Virus record (IMG/VR): IMGVR_UViG_3300021087_000905
Span: 1 to 32,666 of that record
Reading direction: 5' to 3' (one strand)
From: a virus
Length of the DNA: 32,666 nucleotides
Shown here: positions 21,499 through 29,097 of the stretch, piece after piece
How positions within the stretch are numbered: position 1 is the first letter of the stretch
Layout of the letters: each line of letters opens with the position of its first letter
Notes under the pieces: model-generated
Database searches by the model: none
The model's input: the letters and a program-made list of their open reading frames with translations, nothing else
What the model was told of the DNA's origin: nothing
Program-made: the position numbers and the translations under genes

Positions 21499-22421
21499 TG
21501 TTATATTCAGAAATATTTAGAAGCATACAGGGAGAAGGTATTTACACAGGAGTGCCAACTGTATGGTTAAGAATGTTTGGGTGTAATCTTGAGTGTAATG
21601 GATTTGGACAAAAGGATCCTACCGATCCGGCTTCTTATGTATTACCTTATCAAGAAATAGATTTAACTGATATTACAGTACCAGAAGAATTGCCTGTGTT
21701 TTCTTATGGTTGTGATTCATCTTATTCTTGGTCAAAGAAGTTTAAGAAACTTCAAAGAAAGGGTACACCAGAAGAAGTAGCTAAAGAATTATATGATATG
21801 ATGTACGATAGTAAAACTCATATAGCTTTTACAGGTGGTGAGCCGATGATGAAGGCGGCACAAAAGAATATTATAAAAGTTATTCACGAAATAAAAAAAT
21901 TATTTAAGGCTGAGAATGAATGGAATTATTATGGACCTAAATATAATAATGTGATTACAAACATTACTTTTGAAACAAATGGGACAAGACCAATTGAAAA
22001 AGATATGTGGAATCTTATTATGGCAGATAGTTGTACCCAAGAAACAGAATATTTCTTTTCAGTAAGTCCAAAGATATTTTCTACAAGTGGAGAGAAAGAT
22101 AGAATATGTCCTGACATTGTAAAAGGATATCAAGATGCTTGTGGTATGTTTGACCAATACCAAGGCTCTAAAGACCCACAAGGTCAATTAAAATTTGTAT
22201 GTAATGGAACAGATCAATCTTGGGACGAAATAGAAGATGCAGTAGCATCATTCAGACATTCAGGAGTTCTTTATCCGATTTGGATAATGCCAGTAGGTGC
22301 TACAGAAGAAAGTCAAAATAAAGATCATGTATCAAGAATAGCAGAACAAACAATGGATAGAGGATATAATGTAGCAGCAAGAGTTCATTGTTATATTTGG
22401 GGAAATCAGATAGGAACATAA
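21498..22421 (+). CDS. queE: QueE-like 7-carboxy-7-deazaguanine synthase (radical SAM)
   Basis: This radical SAM enzyme contracts the pterin ring to 7-carboxy-7-deazaguanine. Features are IQGEGIYTGVPTVWLRMFGC (10-29), the SAM-binding FTGGEP (111-116), and TFETNGT further on. Usual CX3CX2C QueE reads CNxxCxWCD; here C29 and C33 are present, but the third Cys appears only at C72 in YGCDSSYSW, after a 38-residue insertion. At 307 residues it is longer than most QueE (about 210-240). The 4Fe-4S cluster it needs fits the Fe-S genes elsewhere in the window. Confidence 0.9.
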   Translation: MLYSEIFRSIQGEGIYTGVPTVWLRMFGCNLECNGFGQKDPTDPASYVLPYQEIDLTDITVPEELPVFSYGCDSSYSWSKKFKKLQRKGTPEEVAKELYDMMYDSKTHIAFTGGEPMMKAAQKNIIKVIHEIKKLFKAENEWNYYGPKYNNVITNITFETNGTRPIEKDMWNLIMADSCTQETEYFFSVSPKIFSTSGEKDRICPDIVKGYQDACGMFDQYQGSKDPQGQLKFVCNGTDQSWDEIEDAVASFRHSGVLYPIWIMPVGATEESQNKDHVSRIAEQTMDRGYNVAARVHCYIWGNQIGT

Positions 22422-22422
22422 C

Positions 22423-23220
22423 ATGGCAGAAATGATAACAAAAGGTAAAGAGAAAAACAAAAATAAAACAGTTCTTTTATATAGTGGTGGAATGGATAGT
22501 TTAATAATAGATTATTTACTTAAACCAGATATATTATTAAATATCAGTATGAATTCAGTTTATGATGCTAGAGAAAGAGAATCATTTCCAGATAAAGAAA
22601 TAGTTTTTCTTGATAATGTCATTGATTTGGGTTTATATGAAAGGGACGATGCGATCATTCCAAATAGAAATGCACATCTTGTATTATTAGCTTCTCATTA
22701 TGGAGAAACTATTTGGTTGGGTTCTGTTTATGGAGATAGATCATTTGATAAAGATGAAGCCTTTTACGGCCATATGACTACATTATTAGACCATATGTGG
22801 TCAGAACAACATTGGACAGAAGAAAGAAAATTTGATATTAGTTCTCCATTTAAAGATAAAACAAAAACACAACTTGTATTTGAATTTCTTGAAATGGACG
22901 GAACAGAAGAAGCTTTATTAACATCATATTCTTGTTATGAAGGTGATCAAAAACATTGTGGTCATTGTAAAGCCTGTTTTAGAAAATGGGTAGCATTAGA
23001 GAATAATGGAATTATAACGAGTGATGGTTATTTTAAAGAAAATCCATGGGACGCTCCTTGGTTAGATGAAGTATTACTTCAAATATTCAATGGTGGTTAT
23101 CGTGGTAGAGAAGATAAAGATATTGTTGCTGCTTTAGAGAAAACAGAAAAATATTCTCTTGTAGACCAATATCGTGAACAAGCAAATCATTTATTAAGAA
23201 TGAAGGAATATAAATTATGA
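22423..23220 (+). CDS. queC: QueC-like 7-cyano-7-deazaguanine (preQ0) synthase
   Basis: This enzyme uses ATP and ammonia to turn 7-carboxy-7-deazaguanine into preQ0. The 265-residue product has the PP-loop SGGMDS (21-26), an N-type nucleotide pocket (IIPNRNAHLVLLAS) and the zinc-binding Cys set SCYEGDQKHCGHCKACFRK near residue 180. The start follows queE by one base; an ATGA overlap couples it to folE. Its ammonia need may relate to the amt gene at 6674, but that link is speculative. Confidence 0.95.
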   Translation: MAEMITKGKEKNKNKTVLLYSGGMDSLIIDYLLKPDILLNISMNSVYDARERESFPDKEIVFLDNVIDLGLYERDDAIIPNRNAHLVLLASHYGETIWLGSVYGDRSFDKDEAFYGHMTTLLDHMWSEQHWTEERKFDISSPFKDKTKTQLVFEFLEMDGTEEALLTSYSCYEGDQKHCGHCKACFRKWVALENNGIITSDGYFKENPWDAPWLDEVLLQIFNGGYRGREDKDIVAALEKTEKYSLVDQYREQANHLLRMKEYKL

Positions 23221-23876
23221 AAACGGATAGACAATTAGGATTAAAGGTAAGAGATTATCTTATTGCAAATGGAGTAGAAACTCCTGTTGATGAAAATAAA
23301 TTAAGTAGAGATGAAAAGGTAGAATTGATTGATGCTAGTATGCATACAATTATTCAAGTTTTAGGACTTGATACTCAAGATGATTCAATTAGTGGAACAG
23401 CTGATAGAGTAGCTAAAATGTGGGTAGATGAATTATGTTATGGTTTAGACTATAATAATTTCCCCAAATGTACACTTTTTGATAATAAAATGGGATTTGA
23501 TTCAATGGTTATTCAAAGAGATATTACTTTCCATTCAATGTGTGAACATCATTTTCAAAATATTTCTGGAATGGCTCAAGTAGCTTATATTCCAAATGGT
23601 AAAGTTGTTGGATTATCTAAATTAAATAGAATTGTAAACTTCTTTGCTAGAAGGCCACAAGTTCAAGAAAGATTAAACGAACAAATATTTTATGCATTAG
23701 AGTATGTTTTAGGAACATCTGATGTAGCTGTGTTATTAGAAGCAGACCATTATTGTGTTAAAGCACGAGGTTGCAATGATCAGAATTCAAGTATGACAAC
23801 ATCAAGACTTGGTGCTGGCTTTTTTGATGATGGTAAATTAAGAAATGAGTTTATGCAATTAGCTGTGAGGAAGTAA
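23217..23876 (+). CDS. folE: GTP cyclohydrolase I
   Basis: FolE converts GTP to 7,8-dihydroneopterin triphosphate, the entry step for both folate and preQ0. The 219-residue product carries SGTADRVAKMW (59-69), the zinc ligands C109 and H112 (HSMCEHHF) and C180 (YCVKARG), plus KLNRIVNFFARRPQVQERL. All family residues look intact. In the cassette it supplies the substrate of QueD, making the pathway complete from GTP. Confidence 0.96.
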   Translation: MKTDRQLGLKVRDYLIANGVETPVDENKLSRDEKVELIDASMHTIIQVLGLDTQDDSISGTADRVAKMWVDELCYGLDYNNFPKCTLFDNKMGFDSMVIQRDITFHSMCEHHFQNISGMAQVAYIPNGKVVGLSKLNRIVNFFARRPQVQERLNEQIFYALEYVLGTSDVAVLLEADHYCVKARGCNDQNSSMTTSRLGAGFFDDGKLRNEFMQLAVRK

Positions 23877-23879
23877 AGT

Positions 23880-25166
23880 ATGAAATTTGAATATGTAATA
23901 TCAGGTTTAACAATGGGAATAGATGATCTCTATTATAATCCAAAAGTTGCCGCACCATATATTCATCACATGAATCAAAAGATTATAGACATGAATGAAA
24001 AATATGATAATCAAAATATGTCTATCCTTTTTAATGCTCATACTGAAAGAAAACATGGTGTAACTATGAACGATACTATGAATCATTCATGGCATAGAAT
24101 CTTTGCTGACTCTGGTGGATTACAATTATCCAGAATGAAAAGTGGAATTACTCCAGAAGTAAAAGATAAGATTTACCATCATCAAGCTAAGTATTGTGAT
24201 GTAGCTATGATCTTTGATGAAATTCCTATTGAATTTGATATGTCAATGACAGGTGGTAATTCTATGAAAGCTGATATTACAGGTAGAAGATTTGTCAGAG
24301 AAGATTTAGAAAAGACAGCTATAGCTACTAGAGATAATGTTAAAAGACAAATAGAAGTTTTTAAGAAAGAAGGTTCTAGAGCTAAGATTATGTTAATTTC
24401 ACAAGGTCAAGATGTTGACTCTTGGAGAAAATATATCGAAGTAATCTGTGCTGGTTTAGATGATGAAGAAATAGAAACAATGTGTACAGGAATTTCTCTT
24501 GGTTCACAATGTAATGGTAATCACTTTGCTCATAGAATGGAAATGATTTATGCAGCAAGAGAGTATCAAGTACCAGATTCATTAAGAAAGAACATACATT
24601 TACTAGGCGTAGGCAATCCAAATGCTCTCATGCCGTTCATAATCAGTCCTAGGTACTTTGATTTCATAGATAACTTGTCTTATGATTCTAGTTCACATGC
24701 TTCATCTTGGTTTTTTTCAAGATATAGAGATAAGAATTATAATCAAATTACATTAGAAGCTCCGTTTAGATCAAAGAAATTATTATCGGATATTGTTGAT
24801 AATGATTTAAGACCTGTAATAAATGATATTTTAAATGATCATTCAGAAGCTTTCGCTGAGTTTGGTGTAACGGATCCAGATTTTATTATTAATGAATCTA
24901 CTAAATGGTCAGTTCATAATAAAGAAAAAGAAAGAAAATTTATTAGACCTGGTGGAGAAAATGCTTATAGATTATTAGTTTGGTATTGGGTTACAAATAC
25001 AGTTCAACATTTCATGGACGAATTAAATAGAAGAACAATTAAACCACATGATGAAACTGGTTTATCTAGTATCAATAATTATGAAGAATTTACAAAATAT
25101 TGGTTGCCAAGACAAAGAGCTCCACAAAAAGTAAGAGAGTATTGGCCGAGTAGGTTAGATGTATAG
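23880..25166 (+). CDS. dpdA: DpdA-like DNA-guanine transglycosylase
   Basis: This 428-residue protein is a distant TGT homologue that would swap guanine in DNA for preQ0 or a derivative. TGT-fold marks are FADSGGLQL (75-83, Asp77 and the DSGG loop), IFDEIP (111-116), LLGVGNP (241-247) and a possible nucleophile Asp in FDFIDNLSYDSSS (260-272). The four-ligand CxCxxC zinc site of bacterial tRNA TGT is not seen. It stands beside queD, queE, queC and folE, the standard setting of phage DpdA. A tRNA-acting TGT is the alternative, made unlikely by the context and lack of the zinc site. It overlaps the next gene by eight bases. Confidence 0.88.
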   Translation: MKFEYVISGLTMGIDDLYYNPKVAAPYIHHMNQKIIDMNEKYDNQNMSILFNAHTERKHGVTMNDTMNHSWHRIFADSGGLQLSRMKSGITPEVKDKIYHHQAKYCDVAMIFDEIPIEFDMSMTGGNSMKADITGRRFVREDLEKTAIATRDNVKRQIEVFKKEGSRAKIMLISQGQDVDSWRKYIEVICAGLDDEEIETMCTGISLGSQCNGNHFAHRMEMIYAAREYQVPDSLRKNIHLLGVGNPNALMPFIISPRYFDFIDNLSYDSSSHASSWFFSRYRDKNYNQITLEAPFRSKKLLSDIVDNDLRPVINDILNDHSEAFAEFGVTDPDFIINESTKWSVHNKEKERKFIRPGGENAYRLLVWYWVTNTVQHFMDELNRRTIKPHDETGLSSINNYEEFTKYWLPRQRAPQKVREYWPSRLDV

Positions 25167-25599
25167 AAAAGACGATAAAATTTATTATGATTGGATTGAT
25201 TATCAACATGATATGAAAGAAGTTATTAGATTAGAATTTGATCATGTAGTTGGAATATATAGAGGTAGTGTAGGAATGGCTGCCCATGTATCAAATGTGT
25301 TTGAAGTACCTATGTCTATTGTAGGTTTACAGTCTAGAGATGGAGCAGATAAAATGCCATATCCAATATATAATATATTAAGTGAAGATACAAAAAGAAT
25401 TTTAATTGTAGATGATATTTACGATACAGGTTTCACTATGAATAAAGTAATTAAATTAGTCAAGTATTGGCAACCAAAAAGTGAAGTATTTGGTTTTTGT
25501 CTTTTCGGAAAAGACAATGATGTTAATGTTTCTTGTGCTAATATACATGATGGTTCCTGGATAGTTTTTCCTTGGGAGACATTAAATGAATCCGTTTGA
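25159..25599 (+). CDS. Phosphoribosyltransferase-like protein
   Basis: This 146-residue protein has the type I phosphoribosyltransferase fold: an IYRGS loop (33-37), the PRPP-binding motif ILIVDDIYDTGFT (81-93) and a C-terminal WIVFPWE (135-140) as seen in xanthine/guanine phosphoribosyltransferases. It could attach a purine or deazapurine base to PRPP. It overlaps dpdA by eight bases and gene 62 by 14 bases, so it is the last member of the inserted cassette. Base salvage of displaced guanine is one possible role. Confidence 0.8.
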   Translation: MYRKDDKIYYDWIDYQHDMKEVIRLEFDHVVGIYRGSVGMAAHVSNVFEVPMSIVGLQSRDGADKMPYPIYNILSEDTKRILIVDDIYDTGFTMNKVIKLVKYWQPKSEVFGFCLFGKDNDVNVSCANIHDGSWIVFPWETLNESV

Positions 25600-25960
25600 T
25601 TTTGTAAAATCAATAACATATACTAAAGAAGATATAATAAATGACTTGAATGAGTCAGAGTATGAATCTTATTTGATTAATCGTGCTCTGTCTTATCATC
25701 AAGATTGCCTTTTATATGCTAATGAAATGAATCGAAGATTTGAGCTTTCCAATCGTTTACAATATCATTATTTACTAAATACAATTAGAAAACGAAAAAG
25801 GTTTGCCAAATGGATTAAACCTGAAAAGATTGACGATTTGAATATCGTTATGGAATACTACAAAGTATCACGAGCAAAAGCAGAAGAATATTTAAATATT
25901 TTATCAGAAAACAACATCGCGGTACTGAGGAAAAAAATGAATAAAGGTGGAGTGAAATGA
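25586..25960 (+). CDS. 62: Clamp loader small subunit gp62
   Basis: gp62 bridges the gp44 tetramer in the clamp loader. The 124-residue product is shorter than T4 gp62 (187), as usual in marine T4-like phages. Recognisable parts are NPFDFVKSI, INRALSYHQDCLLYANEMN and the central LLNTIRKRKRFAKWIKPEK. It is separated from its partner gene 44 by the deazaguanine cassette, and is coupled to regA by an ATGA overlap. Confidence 0.9.
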   Translation: MNPFDFVKSITYTKEDIINDLNESEYESYLINRALSYHQDCLLYANEMNRRFELSNRLQYHYLLNTIRKRKRFAKWIKPEKIDDLNIVMEYYKVSRAKAEEYLNILSENNIAVLRKKMNKGGVK

Positions 25961-26355
25961 GTTATGACATAGATAATATGTTAGAAATCTCTTTCAAAGA
26001 AAATGATGACTTTCTAAAGATTAGAGAGACATTAACAAGAATAGGAGTAGCGTCTAGAAAAGACAAAACGCTTTATCAATCTTGTCATATTCTTCACAAA
26101 AGAGGTAGATACTATCTGGTTCATTTTAAAGAATTATTTGCATTAGACGGAAAAGAATCATCAATAACAGAAAACGATATAGCTAGAAGAAACGCAATAT
26201 CCAGATTATTAGAAGAATGGGAATTACTTTCCATTGTCAATGCATCACAAGCCCAAGAGCCTTTAGCCCCAATGAGTCAGATTAAAGTTCTACCACACAA
26301 AGAAAAAGATGAGTGGAACCTAGTCGCTAAGTACAACATTGGGAACGCTAAATGA
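25957..26355 (+). CDS. regA: RegA translational repressor
   Basis: RegA binds the start regions of many early phage mRNAs and blocks their translation. The 132-residue product (T4: 122) matches T4 RegA closely: DFLKIRETLTRIGVASRKDK, LYQSCHILHKRGRYYLVHFKEL and the C-terminal DEWNLVAKYNIGN. In T4 the polymerase gene 43 comes next; here a lipase gene follows in an ATGA overlap. Genes with no leader may offer RegA an unusual target. Confidence 0.96.
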   Translation: MSYDIDNMLEISFKENDDFLKIRETLTRIGVASRKDKTLYQSCHILHKRGRYYLVHFKELFALDGKESSITENDIARRNAISRLLEEWELLSIVNASQAQEPLAPMSQIKVLPHKEKDEWNLVAKYNIGNAK

Positions 26356-27131
26356 TAGAATATTTACACGAATCACAACGCAGAGTATTAATGGCGAAGT
26401 TCGCCAAGTATGCGTATTTTGATCACCAAGAAGCCAAACAAGTAGCAAAATCTCTAAAGTTCAATAAAACAGAATTTTATGATATAGATGGAGCACAGAC
26501 TTATCTATTTTATAATGCAAATGATTTAATCATATCTTGCCGTGGAACTCAACCCGGAGAAATGAATGATATTATGGCAGATTTAGAAGTATTTAAATCT
26601 GATTCAGTTACAGGTACAAAAATACATCAAGGATTTAAAGAAGAAGTTGACAAAGTTTATGATGTAATTGAAGGTAGAGTTGAAAGACTAGCCGGACATA
26701 AAATTTGGGTTACAGGACATTCATTGGGTGGTGCAATGGCCACTATACTAGCACAGAGATTAGAATTTGCTGGTGGACATGATGTTGATACATTATACAC
26801 TTTTGGTTCACCTAGAGCTGGTGGTCCTAAATTTAGAGCATGGTGTGATAAACATTTAAAACATCAAAGATTTGTTAATAATAATGATGTTGTTCCGTGT
26901 GTACCCACATTTTTTAGATGGAGACATTCAGGTAATTGTCATTATATTAAATCAACAGGCGAAGTAACCAATCTTGGTAGGTGGAGTTCAGAAAGAATTA
27001 GAGATAAAGGGTTATCTTTAATAAAAACTATATTTAAAGGTAGATTAGATTTAATATCAGATCATAATATAGATGATTACATTTTTCATTTAGAGGCAGC
27101 TTCTATTGATAATAAATTTGAGTATGAATAG
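26352..27131 (+). CDS. Class 3 lipase-like alpha/beta hydrolase
   Basis: This 259-residue hydrolase should cleave ester bonds of lipids. The nucleophile elbow is VTGHSLGGAMA (Ser124), the acid is probably D179 in FVNNNDVVPCVP and the base His197 (GNCHYI) or H192. The oxyanion segment ISCRGTQ (61-67) also fits. It has no signal peptide, so it would act in the cytoplasm, perhaps on the inner face of the membrane, for lysis or lipid turnover. It takes the place of gene 43 after regA. Confidence 0.9.
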   Translation: MIEYLHESQRRVLMAKFAKYAYFDHQEAKQVAKSLKFNKTEFYDIDGAQTYLFYNANDLIISCRGTQPGEMNDIMADLEVFKSDSVTGTKIHQGFKEEVDKVYDVIEGRVERLAGHKIWVTGHSLGGAMATILAQRLEFAGGHDVDTLYTFGSPRAGGPKFRAWCDKHLKHQRFVNNNDVVPCVPTFFRWRHSGNCHYIKSTGEVTNLGRWSSERIRDKGLSLIKTIFKGRLDLISDHNIDDYIFHLEAASIDNKFEYE

Positions 27132-27134
27132 ATA

Positions 27135-27142
27135 CATAAATA
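27135..27142 (+). promoter_or_regulatory. Possible late promoter at the 27149 gene
   Basis: CATAAATACTACTT differs from the T4 late consensus only in the first base. By the T4 spacing, +1 falls at about 27148, next to the ATG at 27149, so this would be another nearly leaderless message. The one mismatch lowers confidence. Confidence 0.45.
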
Positions 27143-27148
27143 CTACTT

Positions 27149-27442
27149 ATGTATTGGTTTTTAATAAGAAGTATTTTATCAGCTGTTTTAGGTAGTCAGT
27201 TTTACAAATGGTATGCAAGTACTAAAATAGGAATATATTTTCAAAATCGTATTGATCAGTTCATGGAATATATTTCTCAAAAGTACGATATTGAGATTAT
27301 AAAAAAACAATCAAAATTTGAACAAGATTATCCTTTAATGATGAAAAGAATTGAAAAACTTGAGAAATGGTCGCACCCAGACCGAGAAAAAGAATTTAAA
27401 AAGGTAATTAAAAAAATTGAAAAGAGATTAGATAATGGATAA
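27149..27442 (+). CDS. Membrane-anchored helical protein, unknown
   Basis: This 97-residue protein begins with a hydrophobic stretch (MYWFLIRSILSAVLGSQFY) that may be an uncleaved membrane anchor. The remainder is strongly charged and helical, probably coiled coil (MMKRIEKLEKW, FKKVIKKIEKRL). It overlaps the ATP-grasp gene by eight bases. Function is unknown; a spanin- or holin-like role is only a guess and no lipobox is seen. Confidence 0.7.
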   Translation: MYWFLIRSILSAVLGSQFYKWYASTKIGIYFQNRIDQFMEYISQKYDIEIIKKQSKFEQDYPLMMKRIEKLEKWSHPDREKEFKKVIKKIEKRLDNG

Positions 27443-28814
27443 GTTTAAATCATTTTTAGAAGAACAGAAAGGTGAAAAGTATAAAATCTTAGTAATTTCA
27501 TCTAAACCAAAAGAAAGTGAAATGTTTCATACAGCAACCCGATTTGCTGATGAAGGAAAGGCCTTAGGACATGAAGTTTATATTGTACAAGTAGAAAATG
27601 CTTATATAAGATTTGAAGATGGTGCATATTATGTTCATAATGCAGGTGATAAAAAAGGATTTGAAATAAGTGCTAACGATACAGTAGCATTTGTTCGTGG
27701 TTCAGTTAGATTAAAAAAGAGTTGGTTAGATATACTTTCTCAATTAGAAAAGGTTGGAGTATGTATGGTCAACAGTAGGGAAACTGTTGAATTGACTTCT
27801 GACAAATATAGAACTTATTTAAAATTAATGGATTTTGGATTGACACAACCCAAGACAGTTCTTATACCAAATAAAGATGGTGTAAAAGAAGCTCTAGAAG
27901 CATTAGATAGTGAATTTCCAATTATAATGAAAACCTTAGAAGGGTCAAAAGGTATTGGAGTTTTATTTGTTGAATCAGAAAGATCATTAACATCTTTAGT
28001 ACAATTGCTTTTTAATCAAGATGAAGAATCAGATTTATTAATTCAAGAATTTAAAAAAACAGAATATGATGTTCGCGTGATAGTATTAGGCGGCAAAGTA
28101 ATAGCAGCTATGGAAAGAGGAGTTGTTAAAGGAGATTTCCGTTCAAATGTATCTCAAGGTGCTGAAGTTAAAGGATTTGATTTAACAGAATTAGAAATTG
28201 AACAAAGTTTATTAGCATCTAAAGCAGTAGATGGTGCATGGGCAGCTGTAGATTTTATACCTTCAGAAGATAGAGAAAAAGAACCACCTTATATTTTAGA
28301 AGTTAATCATTCACCTGGAACAGCTGGTGTTGAAAAAGCTACTAAAATGAATATAGTAAAATCAGTTGTTGAATATTATGCTGATCCAAAGAATAGATAT
28401 TCTGTACCGACACAATGTGGATATTATGAAACTTTAGATATTAAACCTTTTGGACCTTTAGTAGCTAAGTTTGACACAGGTAATTCAGTACACAATGTTT
28501 TACATGCAGAAGATGTCAAAGTATCAGGTAAAAAGATTAGTTTTAAATTAAATGGTAAAAGAATTTCAACAAAATTACAAGGAACATATACTTCTATAAC
28601 AGGTGGTGGAGAAGATGAAAGATATATTGTTAAATTAGATTGTAATTTTGGAGGCACAGATTATCCAGATATAGAATTCGGATTAGATGATCGGAGTAGA
28701 ATGGGAACTGATGTACTACTTGACCGAGACATAATGACTAGATTTAATGTAGTTGTAAACCCCAACAGAAAATATGTAATTACAACTAAATTTGTTATAA
28801 ATAAAGATACTTAA
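27435..28814 (+). CDS. RimK-like ATP-grasp ligase fused to a RimB-type retropepsin-like domain
   Basis: This 459-residue two-domain protein joins an ATP-grasp ligase (about 15-320; KTLEGSKGIGV 166-176, RVIVLGGK about 214-221, EVNHSPG 289-295) to a C-terminal domain of the putative ATP-dependent zinc protease family (about 328-452; AKFDTGNSVH with the aspartic-protease-like DTG at 347-349, and DDRSRMGTDVLLDRDIM at 418-433). RimK adds glutamates to ribosomal protein S6, and in bacteria the RimB-type partner trims them as a separate protein. The fusion would both add and remove amino acid tails on a target; which target is unknown. Confidence 0.87.
   Translation: MDKFKSFLEEQKGEKYKILVISSKPKESEMFHTATRFADEGKALGHEVYIVQVENAYIRFEDGAYYVHNAGDKKGFEISANDTVAFVRGSVRLKKSWLDILSQLEKVGVCMVNSRETVELTSDKYRTYLKLMDFGLTQPKTVLIPNKDGVKEALEALDSEFPIIMKTLEGSKGIGVLFVESERSLTSLVQLLFNQDEESDLLIQEFKKTEYDVRVIVLGGKVIAAMERGVVKGDFRSNVSQGAEVKGFDLTELEIEQSLLASKAVDGAWAAVDFIPSEDREKEPPYILEVNHSPGTAGVEKATKMNIVKSVVEYYADPKNRYSVPTQCGYYETLDIKPFGPLVAKFDTGNSVHNVLHAEDVKVSGKKISFKLNGKRISTKLQGTYTSITGGGEDERYIVKLDCNFGGTDYPDIEFGLDDRSRMGTDVLLDRDIMTRFNVVVNPNRKYVITTKFVINKDT
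28796..28803 (+). promoter_or_regulatory. T4-type late promoter
   Basis: TATAAATA lies at the 3' end of the ATP-grasp gene, 35 bases before the ATG of the small gene at 28839. By the T4 spacing, transcription would begin near 28809. The gene has its own Shine-Dalgarno (GAGGGAG) and is followed by a terminator, so it looks like a single-gene late unit. Confidence 0.6.
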
Positions 28815-28838
28815 TCAGTAAAATAGAGGGAGAAAACT

Positions 28839-29000
28839 ATGATAGATTGGATTAAGGCCAGATTGGCCGAGAGAACATCATGGGATGGCGCCACAATCAT
28901 TGGTATGAGTTTATTAGTATTGTGCGCAGCACCTATACTTAAACTTTTAGCATGGCCAGCATTAGTGTATGGCTTGTGGACATTATATAAAGAAGAATAG
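28839..29000 (+). CDS. Small late membrane protein
   Basis: This 53-residue protein starts MIDWIKARLAERTSWDGATI, an amphipathic segment, followed by two hydrophobic stretches (IGMSLLVLCAAPILKLL and ALVYGLWTLY) and a KEE end. A good GAGGGAG site precedes the ATG. Similar small proteins with an ERTSWDG motif are, to my memory, common in marine T4-like phages. Late expression and membrane location would suit a lysis role, but nothing proves it. Confidence 0.75.
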   Translation: MIDWIKARLAERTSWDGATIIGMSLLVLCAAPILKLLAWPALVYGLWTLYKEE

Positions 29001-29020
29001 ATTTATTTCTGTTTTTCACT

Positions 29021-29050
29021 AAAAAGGCTTGTTTTGACAAGCCTTTTTTT
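29021..29050 (+). terminator. Strong rho-independent terminator
   Basis: An 11-bp stem (29021-29031 AAAAAGGCTTG with 29038-29048 CAAGCCTTTTT) has a six-base loop and continues into Ts up to 29050. The last T is shared with the TATAAATA box of the next late promoter, so termination and re-initiation are packed together. Confidence 0.95.
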
Positions 29051-29057
29051 ATAAATA
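29050..29057 (+). promoter_or_regulatory. T4-type late promoter for the exported repeat proteins
   Basis: TATAAATAC directly follows the terminator. Expected +1 is near 29063, giving a leader of about 35 bases with AGGGGAA before ATG 29098. It likely drives both exported protein genes. Confidence 0.75.
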
Positions 29058-29097
29058 CTTACTGGACATAATCTATTATCACAGGGGAAAAGAATAA

